In this document: in pieces, positions 25,853 through 33,332 of the stretch
Position numbering within the stretch: position 1 is the first letter of the stretch
Layout of the letters: every line of letters starts with the position of its first letter
Assembly (NCBI GenBank): GCA_001768325.1
Contig: MENQ01000002.1
Location: forward strand, 575 to 34,572
From: Bacteroidetes bacterium GWC2_46_850
Lineage (GTDB): Bacteria > Bacteroidota > Bacteroidia > Bacteroidales > Dysgonomonadaceae
Reading direction: 5' to 3'
Length of the DNA stretch: 33,998 bases
Position numbers and translations under genes: made by a program
The notes under the pieces: model-generated
Seen by the model: the letters and a program-made list of their open reading frames with translations, nothing else
Database searches by the model: none
What the model was told of the DNA's origin: nothing

Positions 25853-26452
25853 TTATTTTTTGTGTACTTTCAAAAGTTCCATCAGTGAGAGGAACAGCGA
25901 CTCAATTTTATAATCGATATCCGATTCAAAATTGGTAACCTTCCATTTGAACATTTGATGCCGGAAGGCAGGGATGATGATTTGCGTGATTTGTTCAGAC
26001 GTAAGGAAGCCTGTAATCAATTGCATCTTTTGACCATCTTCAACGAGGGATTGTACATGCTGCGTCAAAGTATCCATCAGTTGAATGATTTTTTCACTGA
26101 TTGGTGCGCTCTCATCCAGCAATCCTTCGGAGAATACAACCATCACGTAATAAGGGTTCTCTTTAAAATAGCGGGTCAGTCTTTTGAAAAGGGAATAAAA
26201 TTCTTTTTTGAAATCGCCGGATCTGGGTTCGTTTTTCATCATCCGGGCTACATTTTCTTGTAAATATTGTAACAACGTAAGAATTATTTCCTCTTTACTG
26301 GTGAAATGTCGGTAAATCGCACTTTCTGAAAAATTCATCTCTACGGCCAGATTTTTTATCGTAAGTCCGCTGACACCGGCTTTTGTCAGCAATTTCCCGG
26401 CAGCCTCAATAATTTCCAGCTGCCTCGGTTTTATCTCCATTTTAATTTCCAT
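25853..26452 (-). CDS. TetR-family transcriptional regulator
   Basis: This 199-residue TetR/AcrR regulator has its helix-turn-helix at about 10-56: IIEAAGKLLTKAGVSGLTIKNLAVEMNFSESAIYRHF then TSKEEIIL. The C-terminal helical ligand domain is of no specific family I can name. Two Met codons (26452, 26440) could start it; the first gives MEIKMEIK, a duplicated MEIK. It lies inside the cluster 25157-27531. The palindrome at 27575-27594 at the head of that cluster is the likely operator. Confidence 0.9.
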   Translation of the reverse strand: MEIKMEIKPRQLEIIEAAGKLLTKAGVSGLTIKNLAVEMNFSESAIYRHFTSKEEIILTLLQYLQENVARMMKNEPRSGDFKKEFYSLFKRLTRYFKENPYYVMVVFSEGLLDESAPISEKIIQLMDTLTQHVQSLVEDGQKMQLITGFLTSEQITQIIIPAFRHQMFKWKVTNFESDIDYKIESLFLSLMELLKVHKK

Positions 26453-26510
26453 CGTTTCTTCTTTTAGCGGTTCAAATCAGTAAAGTCTCTGATTATTTTT
26501 CGTTTGATCC

Positions 26511-27155
26511 TTATCTTTTTTCTGCTTTTGCAAGCACAACAAATTTATTCATATTTTCAAAAATCTTTTTGGGAAAAGCTTTTTTCATCAATACGGAAGG
26601 TACTTTAAAACCAGGTGAAACCGTCGTTTTAATGGTAATTTCCAGTTGGTCTCCATGCAGTTCCTTGAATGAATAAATCTCTTTTGCGTAGGTTATTCGC
26701 GATGCGTCTGTTTCTTTCACCAAGGTGGGATCTGCCATGATGGTAAAAGTAGCCGTTTTATTCTTCTTGTCTTCTTCAAAGGTCATGATGTAAGATCCAT
26801 CCACCGAAGGAGCTATCAGGGATTTTCCATTGAAATAATAAATAATCCATTCATTATTGGAAATTGTCTCGACAAGCTCGCTTGATTTTTCACCCCGGAA
26901 ATCTTTGTGCTTTGAGATATCTTTCATCAGTAAAACAGCGTTTTCGATCGGTATATGCTCTATCGTGGTGGCAATTGTTTCCACCACCGGAGCTTTTTCG
27001 CCGTTTTCGTTGATGCGCGTAGAAAAATTATATTTTGCCATCACTTTACCGTCTTTGCTGGTTGCGGTTTTCCATTCGTTTGTCTGAGCGGAGAGACAGG
27101 TACTGAAAAGCACCATACCCAATAGAATTGTTCGAGTCTTCAGAATTTTCTTCAT
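26511..27155 (-). CDS. Secreted START/SRPBCC-like domain protein
   Basis: This 214-residue protein starts at ATG 27155, giving MKKILKTRTILLGMVLFSTCLSA-Q, a clear export signal. A TTG at 27167 would only add a leader. The rest resembles START/polyketide-cyclase-like (SRPBCC) lipid-binding domains: W.....DGKVMAKYNFSTRI, PIENAVLLMKDISKHKDF, a core SNNEWIIYYF, and a long C-terminal helix with PSVLMKKAFPKKIFENMNKFV. This suggests a periplasmic hydrophobic-ligand-binding protein. It is 43 bp upstream of the TetR gene with no obvious promoter between, so they likely form one transcript. Ligand unknown. Confidence 0.75.
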   Translation of the reverse strand: MKKILKTRTILLGMVLFSTCLSAQTNEWKTATSKDGKVMAKYNFSTRINENGEKAPVVETIATTIEHIPIENAVLLMKDISKHKDFRGEKSSELVETISNNEWIIYYFNGKSLIAPSVDGSYIMTFEEDKKNKTATFTIMADPTLVKETDASRITYAKEIYSFKELHGDQLEITIKTTVSPGFKVPSVLMKKAFPKKIFENMNKFVVLAKAEKR

Positions 27156-27210
27156 TGCAATATTCAATTTAGTTTTATAAATAAATTATTCTCTTACACG
27201 ACATTGTATT

Positions 27211-27531
27211 TTAAAAAAATGGCGTTGACAGATAAAGCGTATTCAATAGTTTATCATTTTGGAGCATCGATGCTGTTTTTACCTCTATGCCGTACTTGAT
27301 AAACTTGTCTTTCGTTTCCTTATCTATTGTGGACACATAGACTACATTAATATATTTTCTACGTAAATAAAGCAAAAATACTTCGGTGGGCATATCCATC
27401 TTCTTTAAAGCAATCGTCTCCACACCGACCACCCTGTTGGCCTCCAGATCAAAAATCACCAATATTTTATTTTCATTGTGCAGGTTGGTGAGTTTATCTT
27501 GTGAAACGAATATCGCTTTTCTTTCAATCAT
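27211..27531 (-). CDS. Small conserved protein, possible NifX/DiN-like fold
   Basis: This 106-residue cytoplasmic protein is the first gene of the minus-strand cluster. The middle part (ILVIFDLEANRVVGVETI) and the later RRKYINVVYVSTIDKETKDKFIKYGIEVKT recall the beta-alpha layout of dinitrogenase iron-molybdenum-cofactor-binding (NifX/NafY-like) domains. In those, a strand, an Asn/Gly-rich loop and a helix precede a GI.V motif. No metal-ligand Cys or His cluster is apparent, so I treat this as fold resemblance only. Begins at ATG 27531, 44 bp from a 20-bp palindrome. Confidence 0.5.
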   Translation of the reverse strand: MIERKAIFVSQDKLTNLHNENKILVIFDLEANRVVGVETIALKKMDMPTEVFLLYLRRKYINVVYVSTIDKETKDKFIKYGIEVKTASMLQNDKLLNTLYLSTPFF

Positions 27532-27574
27532 TGAGTCATGCCTTTATTGCCTGAACCATCATGCTATACAATAT

Positions 27575-27601
27575 GTAAGTGAATGGTCACTTACAAAAGT
27601 A
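27575..27601 (-). promoter_or_regulatory. TetR-type operator with -7 box upstream of minus-strand cluster
   Basis: GTAAGTGA (27575-27582) and TCACTTAC (27587-27594) are perfect 8-bp arms with a 4-bp spacer, a typical TetR-family 20-bp operator. On the minus strand TACTTTTG (27601-27594) is a -7 element abutting it, so a bound repressor would cover the start site. A -33 TTTG at ideal distance is not seen. The TetR at 25853-26452 is the natural candidate to bind it. Confidence 0.65.
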
Positions 27602-27725
27602 GGAATAAAACCCAAACAAAAAAATGTCTTTTAATTATTTAACCCGTTATTAATGAACTTTAAAACTCCGATATAGTTATATCTTTTCTTGATGATTATG
27701 ATTATGACAATTTATCAACTTTAGA

Positions 27726-28667
27726 ATGAAACATACAATTTTGGGAGCCGGAGGCTCCATCGGGAACGCATTGACGCACGTCCTGCTGAAAAATGGAGAA
27801 GCTGTGAGACTGCTATCCAGAAACATCCATCCAATTGAAGGAACAGAATATCTGAAAGGTGATTTGACTTCCTATGCCGATACCCTGGAAGGTGTGAAGC
27901 AGTCTGATATTGTATACCTGTGTGTGGGACTTCCTTATGATACAAAGATTTGGAAAGAAAGGTGGCCAAAGATTATCAGGAATACAATGGATGCCTGTAA
28001 AGAGGTGGGCGCTAAATTAATCTTTTTCGACAATGTTTACATGTATGGCAAAGTGGACGGCATCATGACGGAGAAAACAGCCCATCACCCGATCAGCCGG
28101 AAAGGGGAGGTGCGGGCTGAAATATCGAAACTTTTGGAAGAGGAGATGAAAAAGGATGATCTGGATGTAATCATTGCAAGGGCTGCGGATCTTTATGGCC
28201 CTTTCGGTACTCCGGCTACCAGCATACCTTACATGATGGTCTTCGACAGATTGATGCACGGGAAAGCTGCCCAATGGATGGCGGATGTGAATCAGCCTCA
28301 TTCCTATACCTACATACCTGATTGTGCCGAAGGACTCTACTTGCTTGCCAAAGAGGATACTGCCTGGAATCAGATATGGCATTTGCCGACCCACAGTCCC
28401 GCCATCGACGGCAAAACTTTCATTGACCTGGCTGCCCGGGAGATTGGTGTCGAACCAAAATATACCACACTGACCAAGTCGTTGATGCGGTTTGGAAAAC
28501 TATTCAACAAGATTGCCCGAGAGGCATACGAAATGCTGTACCAGAATGAATATCCCTACCACTTCGATTCCTCAAAGTTCAACCGGCATTTCAACTATGT
28601 GCCTGTCAATTATGAAGAAGGAATCCGAAAAACCATTCAATGGATCAACCAAAATAAAGGACGGTAA
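27726..28667 (+). CDS. NAD-dependent epimerase/SDR, atypical
   Basis: This 313-residue extended short-chain dehydrogenase/reductase-like protein has a Rossmann nucleotide motif GAGGSIG (7-13), an acidic-loop region (LKGDLTS), the NAD-binding VYLCVGLPYDT segment and FFDNVYMYGKVDG. The usual YxxxK catalytic pair is not evident: the aligned region reads SRKGEVRAEISKLL. It belongs to the atypical SDR group and may bind NAD(P) without canonical catalysis. PHSYTYIPDCAEGLYLLA and a C-terminal substrate domain follow. Divergent from the minus-strand cluster. Substrate unknown. Confidence 0.8.
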   Translation: MKHTILGAGGSIGNALTHVLLKNGEAVRLLSRNIHPIEGTEYLKGDLTSYADTLEGVKQSDIVYLCVGLPYDTKIWKERWPKIIRNTMDACKEVGAKLIFFDNVYMYGKVDGIMTEKTAHHPISRKGEVRAEISKLLEEEMKKDDLDVIIARAADLYGPFGTPATSIPYMMVFDRLMHGKAAQWMADVNQPHSYTYIPDCAEGLYLLAKEDTAWNQIWHLPTHSPAIDGKTFIDLAAREIGVEPKYTTLTKSLMRFGKLFNKIAREAYEMLYQNEYPYHFDSSKFNRHFNYVPVNYEEGIRKTIQWINQNKGR

Positions 28668-28708
28668 TTTTTTTTATTGAAGTAGCTGTTTCTTCCGCTG
28701 GAATAATA

Positions 28709-28716
28709 TATATTTG
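28709..28716 (+). promoter_or_regulatory. Candidate -7 box upstream of NnrS-like gene
   Basis: TATATTTG (28709-28716) fits TAnnTTTG, 96 bp ahead of the NnrS-like start. There is no good TTTG at -33, so this is a weak call. The rest of the 145-bp gap shows no further motif I can support. Confidence 0.3.
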
Positions 28717-28812
28717 TCTTTTCAAAATCACAGCTATCTGATTCTTCGATTTTCCTGTTCATCTTGATCGGGTATTCCGACTTGTTTCAGGTAACGGAAC
28801 AAATATATTTCA

Positions 28813-30168
28813 ATGAACAATAAATTATTATCCAGCAACAGACAATTGTTGTTGGGCCAGAAAATTCATCAGTATTTTTTCATTAGTGCACTGGTAACCA
28901 TATTCACCCTCGGGTGTATGTGGGGAGCCATCAACCTGCTCCTGATCGGGTTGGAGGAAAGCTTTCACGGTATCGACTATTCCTGGGTGCTGGCGCATGG
29001 CCATGCCATGGTGTTCGGCTTTGTCGGTCTTTTCATCATGGGCTTTTCCTACCGGGCATTACCACACTTTAAGGGAACAACCCTGTGGAACCCCTGGCTG
29101 GCGCTGTCCACACTCCCGTTGATGATTGCCGGGATTCTGTTGCAGACGTATGCACATGTGATTGCTCCGCGGCCACCCTACCTTTCACTCGGGATTTTCG
29201 CCGGTATCCTGCAGATCGTCGCTGTCGTACTCTTCGTGGTGGTCATCGCACGCACCTTAGGCGGTGCTCCCACCGGGCGGAAAAAAGACGGGTTTGCTTT
29301 TACAGCCATTGCCTGGTTTCTGATTGCAGCCATATTGAATCCGGTCATTTTTTGGTTGTTTGAGTCGGCTCCTGATCAGGAAACTTTTCTTTTTAACGTT
29401 TCATCGTTCAACATTCCCTACCGCGACATACAGACACTTGGAATTGCGGTGATGATGATACTGGGTGTGTCCCAGCATATCCTGCCTCGTGCATATGACC
29501 TTCGGAAGCCTTCGGAGCGTTGGAGAAAATTTCTGTTGTGGGGTCTGAACGGAGCCATTCTTTTCGGTGTGATTTCTTTTACTGCCGGAATGACAACCGG
29601 CGTACACTGGTGGCATGCTGCAAATGGCATCTCCTACATCATTATCCTGGTGGCAGCCATTGGTACTCCCATCCAGTTTCGCCTGTTCAGACGCACGCCT
29701 GCCGGTTACAGCGATCGCAGCCTGAAGTTCATCAGGGCAGCCTACTTCTGGTTCATCGTGGCCGCACTGTTGCTGGTATTTGGCCCTTACTACATGTTCG
29801 GCATCTATCTGCCCATGACGGGCGGGGAAAACCCATTCTCACATGCCTACTTCGGAGCCTATCGACATGCGTTGACTGTCGGCTTCATCATGATGATGAT
29901 TGTGGCTATTTCCAGCAAGGTAGTACCCGGCTTTGCCGGTGTTGATGTGAGGAAGACAAACTCCCTTTGGGCTGTTTTCATTTTGCTCAACCTGGGCAAT
30001 ACCTGGCGCATCACCTCTCAGATCCTGACCGATTTCTATCCCGAAGCCTTTCGTTTTATCGGCTTCTCCGGCTTTATCGAACTCACCGCACTCAGTTTAT
30101 GGGGATATGAACTGATCAGAAATATCAAGGCAGGGAAAAAGTTGCAAAAGCTTCATTCTGGAATGTGA
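28813..30168 (+). CDS. NnrS-like polytopic heme/copper-type membrane protein
   Basis: This 451-residue protein has about twelve hydrophobic helices. The His-bearing motif LAHGHAMVFGFVGLFIMGF (about 60-78) and the later YRHALTVGFIMMMIVAISSKV (about 350-370) match NnrS (PF05940), whose typical form is HALTVGAIG. Other His residues lie in GVSQHILPRAYD and GVHWWHAANG. NnrS proteins are linked to protection against nitric oxide and nitrosative stress. It is preceded by a 145-bp gap and followed 88 bp later by the pirin gene. An alternative label is 'cbb3-type subunit I-like', which shares the heme-binding membrane fold. Confidence 0.75.
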   Translation: MNNKLLSSNRQLLLGQKIHQYFFISALVTIFTLGCMWGAINLLLIGLEESFHGIDYSWVLAHGHAMVFGFVGLFIMGFSYRALPHFKGTTLWNPWLALSTLPLMIAGILLQTYAHVIAPRPPYLSLGIFAGILQIVAVVLFVVVIARTLGGAPTGRKKDGFAFTAIAWFLIAAILNPVIFWLFESAPDQETFLFNVSSFNIPYRDIQTLGIAVMMILGVSQHILPRAYDLRKPSERWRKFLLWGLNGAILFGVISFTAGMTTGVHWWHAANGISYIIILVAAIGTPIQFRLFRRTPAGYSDRSLKFIRAAYFWFIVAALLLVFGPYYMFGIYLPMTGGENPFSHAYFGAYRHALTVGFIMMMIVAISSKVVPGFAGVDVRKTNSLWAVFILLNLGNTWRITSQILTDFYPEAFRFIGFSGFIELTALSLWGYELIRNIKAGKKLQKLHSGM

Positions 30169-30255
30169 TATCATTCAGTAAAACTTTATTTCTGATTGAT
30201 CGTTTTAGATAGAACAAGCAAGCAATCACATAACCTGTTTTAAACAAAAAGAGAG

Positions 30256-31179
30256 ATGCCTGAACTGATTATTGATGCCCGCATGGCTGCAATCAGCGAC
30301 AGTCTGGAGGTACGCCGCATTCTTCCATTCAGAAGACGCCGGATGGTGGGACCTTTTATATTCCTCGATCACGCCGGTCCGGTTACCCAGCCCCCTGTTG
30401 ATATTGCTTCCATGGATGTGCTGCCACACCCACATATCGGTCTCTCCACGGTCACCTATCTCTTTGGCGGAGAAGTAACCCACCGCGACAGCCTGGGAGT
30501 GAAGCAGACCATCCGTCCCGGTGAGGTGAACTGGATGACTGCCGGCAAGGGGATATCCCACTCGGAACGTTTCGAAGATCCCGGATTGTTGTCAAAGAGC
30601 TCACTGGAGATGATACAAACCTGGGTGGCGCTACCGGCGGAAGATGAAGAGAACGACCCAACTTTTGAGAACTATCAGCCCGAACAGCTTGGAACCTATG
30701 ACGACAAAGGAATCTGGATGCGACTGATTGCCGGAGAGGCGTACGGTCTCGGTAGCAAGGTAAAGGTTCATTCCCCACTATTTTATCTGCATGTAAACCT
30801 GACTGCAGGTACGAAGATGGCCTTGCCCACAAGATATTCCGAGCGATCCATCTATATTGCCGACGGAAAGCTGGAGATTGCCGGAACACATTATGCAAAG
30901 GGACAGATGATTGTCTTCCAAAAGACCGAAAATCCATCAATCAGGGCTTTGGCAGATACAACACTCCTGTTGCTCGGAGGAGAACCTTTGGGAGAACGTT
31001 ATATCTGGTGGAACTTTGTCTCGTCGCGCCGGGAACGGATTGAGCAGGCTAAGGCCGACTGGAAGGCGGGAAGAATCCTGCTGCCACCCAACGACAACAA
31101 GGAGTTTATTCCTCTGCCCGAGACCACAATCAGGTCGGGCCGAAAAGAGGAGGGGCCGCCACCCAACCCGCTCTCCTGA
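30256..31179 (+). CDS. Pirin family protein
   Basis: This 307-residue bicupin of the pirin family starts at ATG 30256 with AAAAAGAGAG ahead. N-terminal cupin metal ligands are clear: His58 and His60 in LPHPHIGLSTVTYLF, and His102 and Glu104 in GISHSERF, matching the His/His/His/Glu set of human pirin. GGEVTHRDSLG follows the first pair. The C-terminal cupin (LFYLHVNLTAG... and GQMIVFQ) lacks such ligands, as in relatives. Some bacterial pirins act as quercetin 2,3-dioxygenases or regulators; the role here is unknown. Confidence 0.92.
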   Translation: MPELIIDARMAAISDSLEVRRILPFRRRRMVGPFIFLDHAGPVTQPPVDIASMDVLPHPHIGLSTVTYLFGGEVTHRDSLGVKQTIRPGEVNWMTAGKGISHSERFEDPGLLSKSSLEMIQTWVALPAEDEENDPTFENYQPEQLGTYDDKGIWMRLIAGEAYGLGSKVKVHSPLFYLHVNLTAGTKMALPTRYSERSIYIADGKLEIAGTHYAKGQMIVFQKTENPSIRALADTTLLLLGGEPLGERYIWWNFVSSRRERIEQAKADWKAGRILLPPNDNKEFIPLPETTIRSGRKEEGPPPNPLS

Positions 31180-31233
31180 TTGCGAGTATTCCAATGGAAA
31201 GATCACGGAAGAAATAAACTGCATTTTAATTGT

Positions 31234-31791
31234 ATGAAAAGTGAATTTGAAAAGATGAGGAGTGGCGAACTGGCCTACTTCTCTGATGCTGAGATCATGG
31301 AAAGCATCCGTCGTTCAGCCAGATTGTGTGCGCAACTGCAGACCATGACCATATTCGATGACAACTACCGGGATGTGATTGAGGAGTTGATTCCCGGAAT
31401 TCCTCTATCCAGCACGGTATGTCCTCCCGTACATTGCGACCATGGCAGCAGCCTGTTGCTGGATGAAGATGTATTTATCAATTACAATTGTGTTTTTTTA
31501 GGAGGAGGGCTGGTACGTTTTGGTAAGCACTCGAGGGTGGGGGCTAGCTGTCAGTTCTACACCCCTAATCATCCCATGGATCCTGCAGAGCGACGGGAGG
31601 AAAAGGAATATGCCCATCCGATTACGATTGGCGACGATTGCTGGCTGGGCGGGAACGCGACCATCATTCCCGGGGTGACCATCGGCAACCGCTGCATCGT
31701 GGCAGCAGGTAGTGTGGTCACAAAAGATGTACCCGACGACTGTCTGGTTGCGGGCAATCCCGCCGTGATCAAAAAGAAACTGAATCAGTGA
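31234..31791 (+). CDS. Sugar O-acetyltransferase (Maa/LacA type)
   Basis: This 185-residue left-handed beta-helix acetyltransferase of the maltose/galactoside family uses acetyl-CoA to acetylate sugars. I start at ATG 31234 (MKSEFEKMRSGELAYFSD); a longer TTG start would overlap the pirin stop region. The mac-type N-terminal helix (KMRSGELAYFSDAEIM) is followed by hexapeptide repeats (VFINYNCVFLGGGLVRFGKHSRVGA). The conserved catalytic His lies in YTPNHPMDPAERRE. DDCWLGGNATIIPGVTIGNRCIVAAGSVVTKDVP precedes AGNPAVIKKK. The 3' end overlaps the convergent aldo/keto reductase gene by 7 bp. Confidence 0.9.
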   Translation: MKSEFEKMRSGELAYFSDAEIMESIRRSARLCAQLQTMTIFDDNYRDVIEELIPGIPLSSTVCPPVHCDHGSSLLLDEDVFINYNCVFLGGGLVRFGKHSRVGASCQFYTPNHPMDPAERREEKEYAHPITIGDDCWLGGNATIIPGVTIGNRCIVAAGSVVTKDVPDDCLVAGNPAVIKKKLNQ

Positions 31792-32687
31792 ATCTTATTT
31801 TCCTTTGCGAGCCGCATCACCCTTTTTGTTGCATCGTCCACATGGGCGGTCGACTCCATACCCAGGGTCATACAATGAATGTTGGCTTCGGTCAGTGCAA
31901 ATCTAAGCGATTGTTCCCGCTCATCGTCACTCACATGGCGTCCTTCGCCAAATATCTTCATACCAATCACGCCGATACCGTTCTTTTTGGCCTTTCCCAG
32001 CAGCTCTTTCACCACGTCGGGTGTGCCGTCCATGTTCGTTTGGAAAGGATTGATGCGTGCCATGATCACATCGACCCAGGGATTATCCACCGCTTCCACC
32101 ATGGCATCCCAATTGTGACAGGAAACACCCACGGCCTTGATGATTCCATCTTGTTTGGCTTTCGCAAGACCCTCCATATAATGTGTGCGATTTTTACCCC
32201 AACCAGGCTGCATCAGGCAGTGCATCAGTACAATATCGATATAATCAGTCCCCATCTCCTGCCTATATCGGTCGAGTGATTCCCGTACCGGTACATTTCG
32301 ATCCGATCCGTCTTCTTGTGTCCATATTTTTGTGAGGAGGGTAAGCTTTTCACGGGGAAGGGATTTGATGGCATTTCCCACATATTGATGGGATCCGTAG
32401 GAGTCTGCCATATCGAAGAAGGTGATTCCTTTTTCGTAGGCATGGTGGGCCATCTTTGTGAAATTTTCCATCCCCAGACGGGTCTGGTTCGACGCCTTTG
32501 AACCCCCTTTTGAGCCGGTGCCCAGTGCAATCCGGGAAACAATTAAACCACTGTTGCCCAACTTCACCTTGTCGACCCTGACTTCAGATGCCGGGGTCAA
32601 TTCAAACGAACCGGGCCGCACCATTGTCAATCCAGCAAAGCTGGCGAAACTTGTACGAAGAAAGCTCCGTCGTGATAATTTCTTCAT
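31785..32687 (-). CDS. Tat-exported aldo/keto reductase
   Basis: This 300-residue NADPH-type aldo/keto reductase has a twin-arginine signal, MKKLSRRSFLRTSFASFAG, so it is likely folded in the cytoplasm and exported to the periplasm. Catalytic residues are visible: D92 and Y97 in FDMADSYGSH, K120 in LLTKIW and H156 in VLMHC. GVSCHNWDAM is the usual substrate-loop region. The end carries AKENKIH. It is convergent with the acetyltransferase and overlaps it by 7 bp. Substrate not deducible. Confidence 0.9.
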   Translation of the reverse strand: MKKLSRRSFLRTSFASFAGLTMVRPGSFELTPASEVRVDKVKLGNSGLIVSRIALGTGSKGGSKASNQTRLGMENFTKMAHHAYEKGITFFDMADSYGSHQYVGNAIKSLPREKLTLLTKIWTQEDGSDRNVPVRESLDRYRQEMGTDYIDIVLMHCLMQPGWGKNRTHYMEGLAKAKQDGIIKAVGVSCHNWDAMVEAVDNPWVDVIMARINPFQTNMDGTPDVVKELLGKAKKNGIGVIGMKIFGEGRHVSDDEREQSLRFALTEANIHCMTLGMESTAHVDDATKRVMRLAKENKIH

Positions 32688-32716
32688 CTGCTGCTATCTT
32701 TTAAATGTTTACGGCG

Positions 32717-32746
32717 TAAAAATAGATAAAAATTTCAACTAACCAA
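32717..32746 (-). promoter_or_regulatory. Candidate promoter of the aldo/keto reductase
   Basis: On the minus strand TTG (32746-32744), 19 bp, then TATTTTTA (32724-32717) approximates the TTTG/TAnnTTTG promoter, with the final G missing. It is 29 bp upstream of the start codon. Confidence 0.35.
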
Positions 32747-32779
32747 GTGATTGTTCAATTTTAAAAACATGCCTACTCT

Positions 32780-33312
32780 TCATATCCTGAACAGGCCTTT
32801 AAAAGGCTTCAGCATCTCCACAAAGAGTTTCTCATCTGCGTTTGTGGGGGTATTCAGTACCGTGAAGCCGGTTTTCTTTTTATTCTCCTCTATTTTGGCG
32901 AGTAGTAACTCGTTTTCTTCCAAGATAACATGTTTTATTGTCTCCGGGTACGCGGAGAGTTTTTCCTTCTGTTCGTCGTCAAAGGATTAAAATCTTGTAT
33001 GGAAGTGCCTAACTTTTGCGCTTTAAGCAAATCGAGAAATAATGCCGTATCGGTTCTCCACATCCGAGATAAATAATCTTCGCCAAATTGAGATTGTGCA
33101 ATCTCTTCCATTAATGATTTATACTTTCCCGATAACAATTCGGTGGCTCTGCTATCTTCAATCTTTTCACCCTTTTCCAGTTTTGAAAGATAGCTGCTGA
33201 AAACCTCTCTGTCAGACTCCTCCACATCTTTGTGTTGAGCCATCATACGAATAAAACTCCTATCAGGGAACTTTTCTCCAAAGAGACTAATATGGATGAA
33301 AATGATACTCAA
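32780..33312 (-). pseudogene. Fragment of a TlpA-like thiol-disulfide protein, frameshifted
   Basis: Reading the minus strand, residues before the frameshift end LLKAQKLGTSIQDFNPL. At 32981-32983 (AAA on the plus strand, probably AAAA originally) one base is missing. In the next frame the protein continues DDEQKEKLSAYPETIKH, then ENELLLAKIEENKKKTG, then FVEMLKPFKG, ending in a TGA at 32780-32782. This is the linker region found before the thioredoxin domain of Bacteroidota TlpA-like proteins (pattern ...NELLAKIEANKKK...YKGKVVLVDFWATWC). Here the text stops at KPFKG, so the thioredoxin domain with its CxxC is gone. The 5' end stops near the end of an IS3 element, so the N-terminus is also missing. 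Confidence 0.65.
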
Positions 33313-33332
33313 TTAAAACTTATTTTTTTTAG

